Assembly (NCBI RefSeq): GCF_014649015.1
Contig: NZ_BMSF01000013.1
Location: 167,632 to 231,631, forward strand
Direction: 5' to 3'
Length of the DNA: 64,000 nt
Source: Streptomyces narbonensis
Lineage (GTDB): Bacteria; Actinomycetota; Actinomycetes; Streptomycetales; Streptomycetaceae
Part shown: positions 51,534-59,843 of the stretch, piece by piece
Layout: each line of letters opens with the position of its first letter
Numbering within the stretch: position 1 is the stretch's first letter
Notes under the pieces: generated by a model
Told to the model about the DNA's origin: nothing
Database searches by the model: none
Seen by the model: the letters and a program-made list of their open reading frames with translations, nothing else
Position numbers and translations under genes: made by a program

Positions 51534-51974
51534 GTGTTCAGCGACATAGGCGCACTCGAGCTGGTGGCCCTCGTGGTCCTCGCCGTGCTCGTCTTCGGGC
51601 CTGACAAGCTCCCGAAGGTCATCCAGGACGTCTCGCGCTTCATCCGGAAGGTACGGGAGTTCTCGGACAGCGCGAAGGAGGACATCCGCAGCGAGCTGGG
51701 ACCGGAGTTCAAGGACTTCGAGTTCGAGGACCTCAACCCCAAGACCTTCCTGCGCAAGCAGATGGAGGGCAACGAGGACCTCAGGGAGCTCAAGGAGCTG
51801 CGGGGCACCTTCGACCTCAAGAAGGAGATGAACGAGGTCGCGGACGCGGTCCACAACCGGGAGTCGGCGCCCGCGACGGTCAACGGTACTGCTGCCGGGA
51901 CCCCGGACCTCCTCAAGAAGCAGGACAAAACAGACACCGCAGAGCGTCCGCCGTACGACTCCGACGCGACCTGA
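51534..51974 (+). CDS. tatB: Twin-arginine translocase subunit TatB
   Basis: 146 aa. GTG at 51534 with GAAGGAG 9 bases upstream. Short N-terminal membrane helix (GALELVALVVLAVLVFGP) with the conserved Glu and the FGPDKLPK hinge, then a long amphipathic helix (VIQDVSRFIRKVREFSDSAK) and acidic tail. The length and the EL/DL-rich second helix fit TatB better than TatA. It acts with TatA/TatC in export of folded proteins. Placement after htrA matches Rv1224. Confidence 0.92.
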   Translation: MFSDIGALELVALVVLAVLVFGPDKLPKVIQDVSRFIRKVREFSDSAKEDIRSELGPEFKDFEFEDLNPKTFLRKQMEGNEDLRELKELRGTFDLKKEMNEVADAVHNRESAPATVNGTAAGTPDLLKKQDKTDTAERPPYDSDAT

Positions 51975-52048
51975 CGACGGGCTGTCACCGACCCGACGCG
52001 TCCTGGTGGCTATCCTCCCTCTGTTGACGGAACGAGGAGGCGGCCGAG

Positions 52049-52675
52049 TTGGAGACCACGAGTCGGGTGGAGGGCGTACCGACGGCGCGGCGTACCCCCG
52101 AGGGATATCTGCGGGCACCGTTCGCCTGGTACGGCCTCGACGAGGCGTTCACCGGCCCGCGCTGGCTGATGCAGGTCGGTACGGCGGCGGACGGCAGCGT
52201 GCAGCACGGGTCGACCGGGCACGGTGACACGCCGTCCATAAAGTCGGACGCGACCGCCGCGGAGAAGGAGCGGTTCGCCGTCGTCGTGACCGTGGCCGCG
52301 AGCCCCGTCCGGCGGACGGGGGACGGCACGGGCGTTCTGGACGCCACCACGGTCTCCTCGGCGGCCTGGCTGGCCGGCTCGGGTCTCCTGGTCCACACCT
52401 GGCCCGCCTCGCTCGACCACGGACTGCGGGACAACTGGCTGGACCAGCAGACCGAGACGGCCTTCGAGCTCGCCGACGACCTCGACGGGCCCGCCTGGTC
52501 GACGCTGTCGCTGCCGGTGGACGGGGTCCCGATGCCCTTCCACTACCGCGAGTCGGAGTTCGGCTGGGTGCTCGCCGGGTCGGCCGCGGGGGTGCACCTG
52601 GGGGCGTACGGGCGGGGGATGAGCGCGTACGGTCTGGGCTTCTCCCAGATCAAGGACCTGGAGACGTACGCCTGA
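52049..52675 (+). CDS. Conserved-looking hypothetical protein (208 aa)
   Basis: 208 aa. TTG at 52049 with GAGGAGG 8 bases upstream, a good site. No signal peptide or membrane helix. Beta-rich protein with Trp-rich blocks (APFAWYGLDEAFTGPRWLMQ, DNWLDQQTETAFEL, FHYRESEFGWVLAG). It ends in ..KDLETYA, and the last codons lie in the first copy of a tandem repeat. No family recognised. Its transcription direction suggests it may follow tatB (74-base gap). Confidence 0.8.
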   Translation: METTSRVEGVPTARRTPEGYLRAPFAWYGLDEAFTGPRWLMQVGTAADGSVQHGSTGHGDTPSIKSDATAAEKERFAVVVTVAASPVRRTGDGTGVLDATTVSSAAWLAGSGLLVHTWPASLDHGLRDNWLDQQTETAFELADDLDGPAWSTLSLPVDGVPMPFHYRESEFGWVLAGSAAGVHLGAYGRGMSAYGLGFSQIKDLETYA

Positions 52676-52782
52676 CCACACCGTCAGACGTACGCCTGAC
52701 CACACCGTCACACGTACGCCTGACCACACCGTCAGACGTACACCTGACGGAATCGGCAGGACGTACGCCTGACGGCATGACG
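52663..52782. repeat. 24-bp tandem repeat starting at a stop codon
   Basis: Three near-exact 24-bp units (GACGTACGCCTGACCACACC plus GTCA; 52663-52686, 52687-52710, 52711-52734) and two degenerate ones to 52782. The first unit contains the last three codons and TGA of the upstream gene, so the 3' end of the gene has been copied in tandem. Confidence 0.9.
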
Positions 52783-52815
52783 AAGGGGCGCCCCCATCAG
52801 GGACGCCCCTTCGTC
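52779..52815. terminator. Bidirectional terminator before mrp
   Basis: Perfect 12-bp stem GACGAAGGGGCG (52779-52790 with 52804-52815), 13-base loop, between convergent genes. Confidence 0.8.
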
Positions 52816-52825
52816 GTGTCCTACG

Positions 52826-53959
52826 TCAGAACTTGTTGCGCGGGGTGATGCCGAGGCTCATGCCCGACAGGCCGCGCTGGCGGCCGCCGAGCTTGCCCGC
52901 GATGGCGCGCAGGGCCGCGCCGGCCGGGGAGTCCGGGTCGGACAGGACGACGGGCTTGCCCTCGTCGCCGCCCTCGCGCAGCCGCACGTCGATCGGGATC
53001 GAGCCGAGCACGGGGACGGTCGCGCCGGTGGTCTGGGTCAGGCCGTCCGCGACGCGCTGGCCGCCGCCCGTGCCGAAGACGTCGACCATCTCGTCGCAGT
53101 GCGGGCACGGCAGGCCCGCCATGTTCTCCACGACGCCGACGATCTTCTGGTGCGTCTGAACGGCGATCGAACCGGCGCGCTCGGCGACCTCCGCGGCGGC
53201 CTGCTGCGGGGTCGTGACGACCAGGATCTCCGCGTTCGGCACGAGCTGCGCGACCGAGATCGCGATGTCGCCGGTGCCCGGGGGCAGGTCGAGCAGGAGG
53301 ACGTCCAGGTCGCCCCAGTACACGTCCGCGAGGAACTGCTGGAGCGCGCGGTGCAGCATCGGGCCGCGCCACACCACCGGGGCGTTGCCCGGGGTGAACA
53401 TGCCGATGGAGATGACCTTCACGCCGTTCGCCGACGGCGGCATGATCATGTTCTCGACCTGGGTCGGACGGCCGTCCGCGCCCAGCATGCGGGGCACGCT
53501 GTGCCCGTAGATGTCGGCGTCGACGACACCGACCTTCAGACCGTCCGCCGCCATCGCCGCGGCCAGGTTCACGGTCACGGAGGACTTGCCGACGCCGCCC
53601 TTGCCGGAGGCGACCGCGTACACCCGGGTCAGCGAGCCCGGCTTCGCGAACGGCACCTCGCGCTCCGCACCGGTCCCGCGCAGCGCCGCGGCCAGCTCCT
53701 TGCGCTGCTCGTCGCTCATCACGTCGAGCGTGACGTCGACACCGGTGACGCCCTCCACCCGGGAGACGGCCTCGGTCACGCGCTGCGTGATCGTGTCCCG
53801 CATCGGGCAGCCGGAGACGGTGAGGTAGACCGTGACGGCGACCTTGCCGTCCGGTTCGATCTCCACCGACTTGACCATGCCGAGCTCAGTGATCGGTTTG
53901 TTGATCTCGGGGTCGTTCACCGTCGCCAGTGCTTCGAGCACCGCGTCTTCCATAGCCAT
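52826..53959 (-). CDS. mrp: Mrp/ApbC Fe-S cluster carrier ATPase
   Basis: 377 aa from ATG 53959; the site has no good Shine-Dalgarno, and TACCAT about 8-13 bases upstream might make it leaderless. N-terminal MIP18/DUF59 domain (AVLEALATVNDPEINKPITE), then ParA-type ATPase: Walker A SGKGGVGKSSVTVNLA with deviant Lys, DVLLLDLPPGTGD, and the cluster-binding Cys pair LPCPHCDE. It assembles or transfers [4Fe-4S] clusters. Third gene of a minus-strand operon (MgtE-N, DUF1003, mrp). Rv1229c is syntenic. Confidence 0.94.
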   Translation of the reverse strand: MAMEDAVLEALATVNDPEINKPITELGMVKSVEIEPDGKVAVTVYLTVSGCPMRDTITQRVTEAVSRVEGVTGVDVTLDVMSDEQRKELAAALRGTGAEREVPFAKPGSLTRVYAVASGKGGVGKSSVTVNLAAAMAADGLKVGVVDADIYGHSVPRMLGADGRPTQVENMIMPPSANGVKVISIGMFTPGNAPVVWRGPMLHRALQQFLADVYWGDLDVLLLDLPPGTGDIAISVAQLVPNAEILVVTTPQQAAAEVAERAGSIAVQTHQKIVGVVENMAGLPCPHCDEMVDVFGTGGGQRVADGLTQTTGATVPVLGSIPIDVRLREGGDEGKPVVLSDPDSPAGAALRAIAGKLGGRQRGLSGMSLGITPRNKF

Positions 53960-54003
53960 ACCGACGATGGTACGGCGCCGACCACCGGCCCATGAAAGGG
54001 CTG

Positions 54004-54567
54004 TCAACGGTCGGGTACGTCACTTCCGTGTCCTTCGCCGGACGGGAATAGATCCCGGCGCTCCTCCAGCTCCTTGATCAGGTCCTGGAGCTCCGAGCGG
54101 ATCCAGTCGCGCGTCGCGACCTCGCCGAGGCCCATGCGGAGCGCCGCGACCTCGCGGGTCAGGTACTCGGTGTCCGCGATCGACCGCTCGTTCTGCTTCC
54201 GGTCCTGCTCCAGATTGACCCGGTCCCGGTCGTCCTGCCGGTTCTGGGCGAGCAGGATCAGCGGCGCCGCGTACGAGGCCTGGAGGGACAGGGCGAGGGT
54301 CAGGAAGATGAACGGGTACTCGTCGAACCGCAGCGACGCGGGCGCGAAGATGTTCCACCCGATCCAGACGACGACCGTGAGGGTCATCCAGACCAGGAAG
54401 CGCCCCGTCCCCAGGAACCGGGCGATCCGCTCCGACGTCCGCCCGAAGGCCTCCGGGTCGTACTCCGGCAGGAGCCTGGCCCGGCGCTCGCGCGGCAGGT
54501 CGAGCCGGATGCGGGCCATCGGCCGCTCCCGGTCCCGCTCCCGCTCCTGCCCCCGCTCAGCGGCCAT
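54004..54567 (-). CDS. DUF1003 family membrane protein
   Basis: 187 aa. ATG at 54567 with GGAGGGGAC upstream; overlaps the MgtE-N gene by 11 bases. Two membrane helices (FLVWMTLTVVVWIGWNIF and FIFLTLALSLQASYAAPLIL), the second ending in the family motif LLAQNRQDDRDR. The C-terminal cytoplasmic helix is charged. DUF1003 function is unknown. Coupling to an MgtE-N/CBS protein suggests a Mg2+-related complex, by context only. Confidence 0.92.
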   Translation of the reverse strand: MAAERGQERERDRERPMARIRLDLPRERRARLLPEYDPEAFGRTSERIARFLGTGRFLVWMTLTVVVWIGWNIFAPASLRFDEYPFIFLTLALSLQASYAAPLILLAQNRQDDRDRVNLEQDRKQNERSIADTEYLTREVAALRMGLGEVATRDWIRSELQDLIKELEERRDLFPSGEGHGSDVPDR

Positions 54568-55840
54568 GCGCGGTCCCCTCCTCGTGGAACTCGGTCTCCC
54601 GCCAGTCGTCCGGCAGCAGGTGGTCGAGGACGTCGTCGACGGTGACCGCGCCGAGCAGCGAACCGCTCTCGTCCACGACGGGCGCGGCGACCATGTTGTA
54701 CGCGGCGAGATAGCTGGTCACGGCGGGCAGCGGGGTGTCCGGGCCCAGCGGCGGCAGATCGCTGTCCACGAGCGAACTGACCAGCGTGAACGGCGGGTCC
54801 CGCAGCAACCGCTGGAAGTGCACCGTGCCCAGGTACTTCCCGGTCGGCGTCTCGTCCGGCGGCCGGCACACGTACACCTGCGCGGCCAGCGCCGGCGACA
54901 GGTCCTGCTGGCGCACCCGGGCCAGCGCGTCCGCGACCGTGGCGTCCGGGCGCAGCACGATCGGCTCGGTCGTCATCAGACCGCCGGCCGTGCGCTCCTC
55001 GTACGACAGGAGCCGGCGCACGTCGGCGGCCTCGTCCGGCTGCATCAGGGTGAGGAGCCGCTCCTGGTCCTCCTCGGGCAGCTCGGACAGCAGGTCGGCC
55101 GCGTCGTCCGGGTCCATCGCCTCCAGGACGTCGGCGGCCCGCTCCTCCTTCAGCTTGCCGAGGATCTCGATCTGGTCGTCCTCGGGCAGCTCTTCGAGGA
55201 CGTCGGCGAGCCGGTCGTCGTCGAGGGCCGCGGCCACCTCGGCGCGCCGCTTGGGGGAGAGGTGGTGCAGGACGTTGGCGAGGTCGGCGGGGCGCAGCTT
55301 CTCGAAGGTGGCGACGAGGCTCTCCGCGCCCTGTCCCTCCTCCTCCAGGGAGAAGCCGGTGACGGCCGACCACTCGACGGTCAGCGTCTCGCCCTTGCGG
55401 CTCAGCACCCCGCCCTTGCCCTTGCGGACGAAGACCTTGTCGATCTCCCAGTCGCGGCGGGCGGGCAGCTGCTGGATGGCGACGTCGAGGACGGTGACCT
55501 CCTCGCCCTCCCGCCCGTCGGCCCCCACGAGCCGGACGCGCCGGTCGAGGAGCTCGCCGAGGACGAGCCGCTCGGTGGGCCGCTGCTCGAAGCGGCGCAT
55601 GTTGACCACGCCCGTGGTGATGACCTGGCCGGACTCGACGCCGGTGATGCGGGTCATGGGGACGAAGACGCGGCGGCGGCTCAGCACCTCCACGACCATG
55701 CCGAGCAGCCGGGGCGGTCTGCGGCCGACGCGGAGCATCGCCACCAGGTCACTGACCCGGCCGACCTGGTCGCCGACCGGGTCGAAGACGGGGACTCCCG
55801 CGAGATGGGAGACGAAGATCCGGGGGGCGCCTGCCGCCAT
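54557..55840 (-). CDS. MgtE-N/CBS protein without transport domain
   Basis: 427 aa from ATG 55840 (GAGGAGG 8 bases upstream); an extension to 55882 is rejected. Order: PRC-barrel-like N-terminus (RIFVSHLAGVPVFDPVGDQV), a second barrel-like region, MgtE intracellular N domain at about 205-300 (LRPADLANVLHHLSPKRRAE, LPEEDQERLLTLM), then two CBS domains (MTTEPIVLRPDATVADALAR; DESGSLLGAVTVDDVLDHLL). It ends without the five-helix pore of MgtE, so it cannot be a channel alone. Probably a Mg2+ or nucleotide sensor. Rv1232c is the counterpart. Confidence 0.9.
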   Translation of the reverse strand: MAAGAPRIFVSHLAGVPVFDPVGDQVGRVSDLVAMLRVGRRPPRLLGMVVEVLSRRRVFVPMTRITGVESGQVITTGVVNMRRFEQRPTERLVLGELLDRRVRLVGADGREGEEVTVLDVAIQQLPARRDWEIDKVFVRKGKGGVLSRKGETLTVEWSAVTGFSLEEEGQGAESLVATFEKLRPADLANVLHHLSPKRRAEVAAALDDDRLADVLEELPEDDQIEILGKLKEERAADVLEAMDPDDAADLLSELPEEDQERLLTLMQPDEAADVRRLLSYEERTAGGLMTTEPIVLRPDATVADALARVRQQDLSPALAAQVYVCRPPDETPTGKYLGTVHFQRLLRDPPFTLVSSLVDSDLPPLGPDTPLPAVTSYLAAYNMVAAPVVDESGSLLGAVTVDDVLDHLLPDDWRETEFHEEGTAHGR

Positions 55841-55862
55841 GCCACGCGCCTCCTCGGTGCCG

Positions 55863-55878
55863 CACGATTCGAGTCGTG
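55863..55878. promoter_or_regulatory. Palindromic candidate operator upstream of the MgtE-N gene
   Basis: CACGATTC-GAGTCGTG is an inverted repeat with one mismatch per half, 22-37 bases before the start codon. Could bind a dimeric regulator or overlap the promoter. Confidence 0.4.
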
Positions 55879-56134
55879 GCAAGAGCTCTGCCGGTTCTCG
55901 CGGAGCTTTGCCTGGTTCAGGCTAGCCCGTGCCGTTCCGACCCGCTTCGGCAAGGGCTCCGTACGGCTGCCTGCGGGGCCCGTCACCCGGCCCGGGTACG
56001 CTGCGGTCTGCCGTCCCCCCTCCTCGGCCCGGAACCGGACCCGGCCATTCCGCCGATCCGGCCCGCAGCCGTCCCACGGCACCCCGTACGGGCCATGGCC
56101 CGGCATGCCCCCCACGACACGAGAGGCAGCGCAG

Positions 56135-56893
56135 ATGGCTGTTCGTACCCCGTCGTCGCGTATCCGCAGGGCCGTCGCGCCCCTGGCGCTCTGCGCCGGA
56201 CTGACGGTCGGACTCACCGCCTGCGGCGCCGATCCGGACGAGGGGACCAACGGGGTCGGGAAGCTCTCCGCGCCCGAGATCGAGCAGAAGGCGCAGTCGG
56301 CCGCCGACGCGGCGAAGGCCGTACGGCTCTCGGGGACGCTCGTCAGCAAGGGCGGCACCTTCAAGCTCAACATGCGGCTCAAGCAGGAGGGCGCCGCCGG
56401 CTCGGTCACGACGAAGAACAGCACCTTCGAGCTGCTGCGGATCGGCGACGCGCTCTACCTGAAGGCGGACGCGGACTTCTGGGCGCACGACGACAAGGCG
56501 ACCGAGGAGCCCTCCGAGGCGGACACCGAGGCCGCCGACAAGCTCGACGACATGTACGTGAAGGTGCCGCAGGGCGACCCCTCGTACAAGCAGTTCCGCG
56601 GCTTCACCGACATGGACGTGCTGCTCGGCGGGCTGATCGGCCTGCACGGAGAGAAGGTCAAGGGCGACCGCGACCAGATCGGCGGCGTCCGCACGATCAA
56701 GGTCAAGGGCGGCGCCGAAGGCGAGGGCGGCACGCTCGACGTGGCCTTGGTGGGCTCCCCGTACCCGCTGCAGTTCGCGCGGGGCGGGGGAGCGGGCGTG
56801 GTCGTGCTCTCCGAGTGGAACAAGGACTTCCCGCTCGCGGAGCCGTCCAAGGAGGAGACCCTCGACTACGGCAAGCAGCTGCCGCGCACCTAG
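56135..56893 (+). CDS. Lipoprotein, LppX/LprG-like fold possible
   Basis: 252 aa from ATG 56135 (GAGAGG 8 bases upstream); ATG 56105 is possible. Lipoprotein signal: RIRRAVAPLALCAGLTVGLT with lipobox LTAC. The mature part reads KLSAPEIEQKAQSAADAAKA then antiparallel beta-strands (VRLSGTLVSKGGTFKLNMRL, LLRIGDALYLKADADFW, IGGVRTIKVKGG), the pattern of the LolA-like LppX/LprA/LprF family. A hydrophobic-ligand cavity is inferred. Divergent from the MgtE-N operon; tail-to-tail with the next gene. Confidence 0.85.
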   Translation: MAVRTPSSRIRRAVAPLALCAGLTVGLTACGADPDEGTNGVGKLSAPEIEQKAQSAADAAKAVRLSGTLVSKGGTFKLNMRLKQEGAAGSVTTKNSTFELLRIGDALYLKADADFWAHDDKATEEPSEADTEAADKLDDMYVKVPQGDPSYKQFRGFTDMDVLLGGLIGLHGEKVKGDRDQIGGVRTIKVKGGAEGEGGTLDVALVGSPYPLQFARGGGAGVVVLSEWNKDFPLAEPSKEETLDYGKQLPRT

Positions 56894-56911
56894 GGGGTGG
56901 CCTGGCCCGCC

Positions 56912-57421
56912 CTACGCGCGGCGGCGCTTGCGGAACAGCAGCTTCGGGAGCGCGGCCGGCACCGGCCGGCGGGTGGTGGCCTCCGAGGCCAGCGGCACGG
57001 CGGCCAGGGAGCCGTCCGGCAGCTCCGTCGTCGAGGAGCGGGGGTCGAGCCGCAGGACGCGGCACTCGCGCGCCCAGCGCCCGGGCATGGCCTCGCCGTC
57101 GGAGGCGTTCAGCCGCTTGCCCTTCAGCTCGGCGACCGCGGCGTCCCACTCCTCCGTGCCGGGGGCGAGCTCGCGCACCGAGGCCGTCCAGGCGACGAGC
57201 CGCCCGCCCTTGTCCTTGCTGCGGACCGTGACCTCGGCCGTCCCGCCGTCCGCCAGGCCCGGCAGCGGCTGCTCGCCGGGACCGTCGCCGACGACGTGCG
57301 CGGCGCCGTCGTGCCAGACGTGCCAGAGCGCACGGGCGGGACCGGTCCCCCGTACCCAGACGAGGCCGGACTTCTTGGTGGCCTCCTCGACGAGGGCGGA
57401 CCCGAGCAGCTCTTCAGTCAT
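56912..57421 (-). CDS. Hypothetical protein following corA
   Basis: 169 aa. ATG at 57421, 22 bases after the corA stop, so it is probably co-transcribed. Beta-rich: LVWVRGTGPARALWHVWHDG, AHVVGDGPGEQPLPGL, TAEVTVRSKDKGGRLVAWTA. The strand order recalls FMN-binding split barrels (pyridoxamine oxidase type), but no cofactor motif is clear. It ends in a basic tail (LLFRKRRRA). Function unknown. Confidence 0.75.
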   Translation of the reverse strand: MTEELLGSALVEEATKKSGLVWVRGTGPARALWHVWHDGAAHVVGDGPGEQPLPGLADGGTAEVTVRSKDKGGRLVAWTASVRELAPGTEEWDAAVAELKGKRLNASDGEAMPGRWARECRVLRLDPRSSTTELPDGSLAAVPLASEATTRRPVPAALPKLLFRKRRRA

Positions 57422-57443
57422 GGCGCGAAGCCTAGCGGGCCCC

Positions 57444-58571
57444 CTACAGCCAGCCGTTGCGCTTGAGCATGCGGTGGATGCTGAAGCAGACCACGATGAT
57501 GCCGGTGAGCACCATCGGGTAGCCGTACTTCCAGTGCAGCTCCGGCATGTGGTCGAAGTTCATGCCGTAGACGCCGCAGACCGCCGTGGGGACGGCGACG
57601 ATCGCCGCCCACGAGGTGATCTTGCGCATGTCCTCGTTCTGCGCGACGGTCGCCTGCGCCAGGTTGGCCTGCAGGATCGAGTTGAGGAGCTCGTCGAAGC
57701 CGACGACCTGCTCCTGGACGCGGGCGAGGTGGTCGGCGACGTCCCGGAAGTACTTCTGGATGTCGGGGTCGACCAGCCGCATCGGGCGCTCGCTGAGCAG
57801 GGTCAGCGGACGCAGGAGCGGCGTGACGGCCCGCTTGAACTCCAGCACCTCACGCTTGAGCTGGTAGATCCGGCCCGTGTCCGTACCGCGGGTGGAGCCT
57901 TTCGTGCTCGGCGAGAAGACGTCGATCTCCAGCTGGTCGATGTCCAGCTCGACGGCGTCGGCGACCGCGATGTAGCCGTCGACGACGTGGTCGGCGATGG
58001 CGTGCAGGACGGCCGAGGGGCCTTTGGCGAGGAGCTCGGGCTCGCCCTGGAGGCGGTGGCGGAGGTTGCGGAGGGAGCCCTGGCCGCCGTGCCGGACGGT
58101 GATGACGAAGTCGGGGCCGGTGAAGCACATGACCTCGCCGGTCTCGACGACCTCGCTGGTCGCCGTGAGCGCGGCGTGCTCGACGTAGTGGATCGTCTTG
58201 AAGACGGTGAAGAGGGTGTCGTCGTACCGCTCCAGCTTGGGCCGCTGGTGGGCGTGGACGGCGTCCTCGACGGCGAGCGGGTGCAGCCCGAACTCGGCGG
58301 CGATACCGGCGAATTCGGCCTCGGTCGGCTCGTGCAGACCGATCCAGGCGAAGCCGCCGCTCTCCCGGACCTGGCTCATCGCGCCGCGGGGCGTGAGGCA
58401 GTCGCGGTCGTCGACCCGGCGCCCGTCGCGGTAGACGGCGCAGTCGACCACGGCGCTGGAGGCCGAGTGGTCGCGGGTGGGGTCGTACGAGGTGTACGTG
58501 GTGGGGGTCTTGCGCAGGCTGTGCCGCAGGCTCGGCCGGACGGCGGCGCGCAGGTCACGGATCATCGACAT
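57444..58571 (-). CDS. corA: Magnesium/cobalt transporter CorA
   Basis: 375 aa from ATG 58571, chosen because AAGGAG is 7 bases upstream; ATG 58577 would be 1 base from it and ATG 58565 is also in frame. Large cytoplasmic domain, stalk helix, then two C-terminal membrane helices separated by the diagnostic YGMNF motif (AAIVAVPTAVCGVYGMNFDH). It imports Mg2+ as a pentamer. The basic end is RMLKRNGWL. It lies near the MgtE-N operon, like Rv1239c relative to Rv1232c. Confidence 0.95.
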   Translation of the reverse strand: MSMIRDLRAAVRPSLRHSLRKTPTTYTSYDPTRDHSASSAVVDCAVYRDGRRVDDRDCLTPRGAMSQVRESGGFAWIGLHEPTEAEFAGIAAEFGLHPLAVEDAVHAHQRPKLERYDDTLFTVFKTIHYVEHAALTATSEVVETGEVMCFTGPDFVITVRHGGQGSLRNLRHRLQGEPELLAKGPSAVLHAIADHVVDGYIAVADAVELDIDQLEIDVFSPSTKGSTRGTDTGRIYQLKREVLEFKRAVTPLLRPLTLLSERPMRLVDPDIQKYFRDVADHLARVQEQVVGFDELLNSILQANLAQATVAQNEDMRKITSWAAIVAVPTAVCGVYGMNFDHMPELHWKYGYPMVLTGIIVVCFSIHRMLKRNGWL

Positions 58572-58999
58572 GGGCATGCTCCTTCACGGAGAGGCCGTCG
58601 CGGTGCGATGCGTGGCACAGCCCGGAATGGGGACGTGGAGCTACGTCGTCCACAAAGCGGGCGGCACCGGGGGATCGCGGTGACGGCGTTCGCTACAGAC
58701 AGGCAAAGGCGAAATGCTCTTCCGTCGTGCGAGATGCCGGAGAAGGCAGGTCCGAACGGGACCTGGGGTCACCGGAGGGAGAAGCGCACCGGGCTCGGGT
58801 GCGGGGCGGAAGAGCGACTGGTACTGCCCGACCGACTTCGGTCCATCGCAGCCCCACCTCCTCCGGCCGGTCCCCCTTGGGGGATGACGTGTGACGAGTA
58901 ATCAGGAGTTCGTGACTCCCGACCAGCGGCCAAGACTATCAGCCGACAGAGGGTCAATCCCTGACTTTGCCCGTTCCATACGCGCTTTATGCTCAGCTC
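58572..58999. other. 428-bp intergenic region between corA and the SUFU-like gene
   Basis: No gene is seen. It contains the corA promoter, a perfect palindrome TCCCCCTTGGGGGA (58871-58884), and the SUFU-gene promoter at its right end. A tract at 58890-58945 looks superficially tRNA-like but does not fold as one (see rejected items). Confidence 0.45.
58967..58993 (+). promoter_or_regulatory. Candidate promoter for a leaderless SUFU-like mRNA
   Basis: TATGCT (58988-58993) lies 6 bases before the ATG at 59000, with TTGCCC (58967-58972) 15 bases further up. There is no Shine-Dalgarno, so transcription probably starts at or next to the ATG. Confidence 0.5.
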
Positions 59000-59584
59000 A
59001 TGGGAGAAGTTCTTGCTCTGGTCGAGGCCCGGCTGCGGACGGCGCTCGGCGAACCGGACGCGCGCGCCGCGGTGACGTTCCTCGGCACCGATCGGATCGA
59101 AGTGCTCCGCTTCATCGACGGCGACCTCGTGCGGTACGCGACCCTCGGGATGTCCGCCTCGCCGATGGCCGATCCGACCGCCGCCCTCGCCGACCCCGTG
59201 AAGGGCCCGCGCGCGGAGCTCGTCCTGACCGTACGGACCGGTCTCGCCGACACCGACAAGGTGCTGCGCCCGCTCGCGGTGCTCGCCTCCACCCCGCAGG
59301 TCGAGGGTGTGGTCGTGGCCCCCGGCGCCTCGCTCGACGTGGGCGAGCCGCTCTGGCCGGGCGCCTCCTTCAGCTCGGTCCTGGTCGCCGAGTCGGGCGG
59401 CCTCGTGGAGGACCTGGAGCTCGACGAGCCGCTCGACCCGGTCCGCTTCCTGCCGCTGCTCCCGATGACCCCGAACGAGGCCGCGTGGAAGCGCGTGCAC
59501 GGGGCGCAGGCGCTGGAGGAGCGCTGGCTGGCCCGGGGCACGGATCTGCGCGATCCGCTGCGCGGGTCCGTGAGCCTGGACTGA
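59000..59584 (+). CDS. Suppressor-of-fused (SUFU) domain protein
   Basis: 194 aa. ATG at 59000, probably leaderless. The SUFU-like domain runs through the protein: DRIEVLRFIDGDLVRYATLG, RAELVLTVRT, and the end motif FLPLLPMTPNEAAWKRVHGA. Bacterial SUFU proteins are common, often as toxin-immunity relatives, but no toxin gene is adjacent. Single-copy cytoplasmic protein of unknown role. Confidence 0.85.
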   Translation: MGEVLALVEARLRTALGEPDARAAVTFLGTDRIEVLRFIDGDLVRYATLGMSASPMADPTAALADPVKGPRAELVLTVRTGLADTDKVLRPLAVLASTPQVEGVVVAPGASLDVGEPLWPGASFSSVLVAESGGLVEDLELDEPLDPVRFLPLLPMTPNEAAWKRVHGAQALEERWLARGTDLRDPLRGSVSLD

Positions 59585-59639
59585 GACCGGGCGGGGCGGC
59601 GGGTGAACGGCTCCGGTGGGCGGCTCGGGCGAAGGGCCC

Positions 59640-59775
59640 GCGTGACGGACCGGGTGACGGCCCGAGGGGTGACCCGGGTGACGGACCGGGTGACGGCCCG
59701 AGGGGTGACCGGCGTGACGGCCCGAGGGGCGGCCTGAGTTGTGGCCCGAGGGCCGACCGGGGGGCGGCCCGGGTG
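59640..59775. repeat. Imperfect tandem repeat (GTGACGGCCCGAGGG)
   Basis: GTGACGG(A/C)CCG recurs about six times, five of the elements continuing into AGGGG or GGGTG. Fills most of the 259-bp gap between the SUFU-like and zinc-ribbon genes. Confidence 0.75.
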
Positions 59776-59843
59776 AACGGCCCGGGCCGGACGGGTGATC
59801 GTCCGTGGGCCGTCCTTGACGCGGGGCCCGAGGGGTAGGACCG

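Noticed and set aside
54557..55840. Mg2+ channel MgtE
   Set aside because: No C-terminal membrane domain; the protein ends after the CBS pair.
54074..56893. A 939-aa reading frame across the MgtE-N and DUF1003 region into the lipoprotein
   Set aside because: Its first 690 codons are the antisense of real minus-strand genes; only the final 252 codons from the ATG at 56135 have a ribosome site, lipobox and coding character.
58890..58945. tRNA-like segment containing GGAGTTCGTGACTCC
   Set aside because: The would-be T-loop TTCGTGA lacks the invariant A at position 58, the arm has only four pairs, and no acceptor or anticodon arms of proper spacing are present on either strand.
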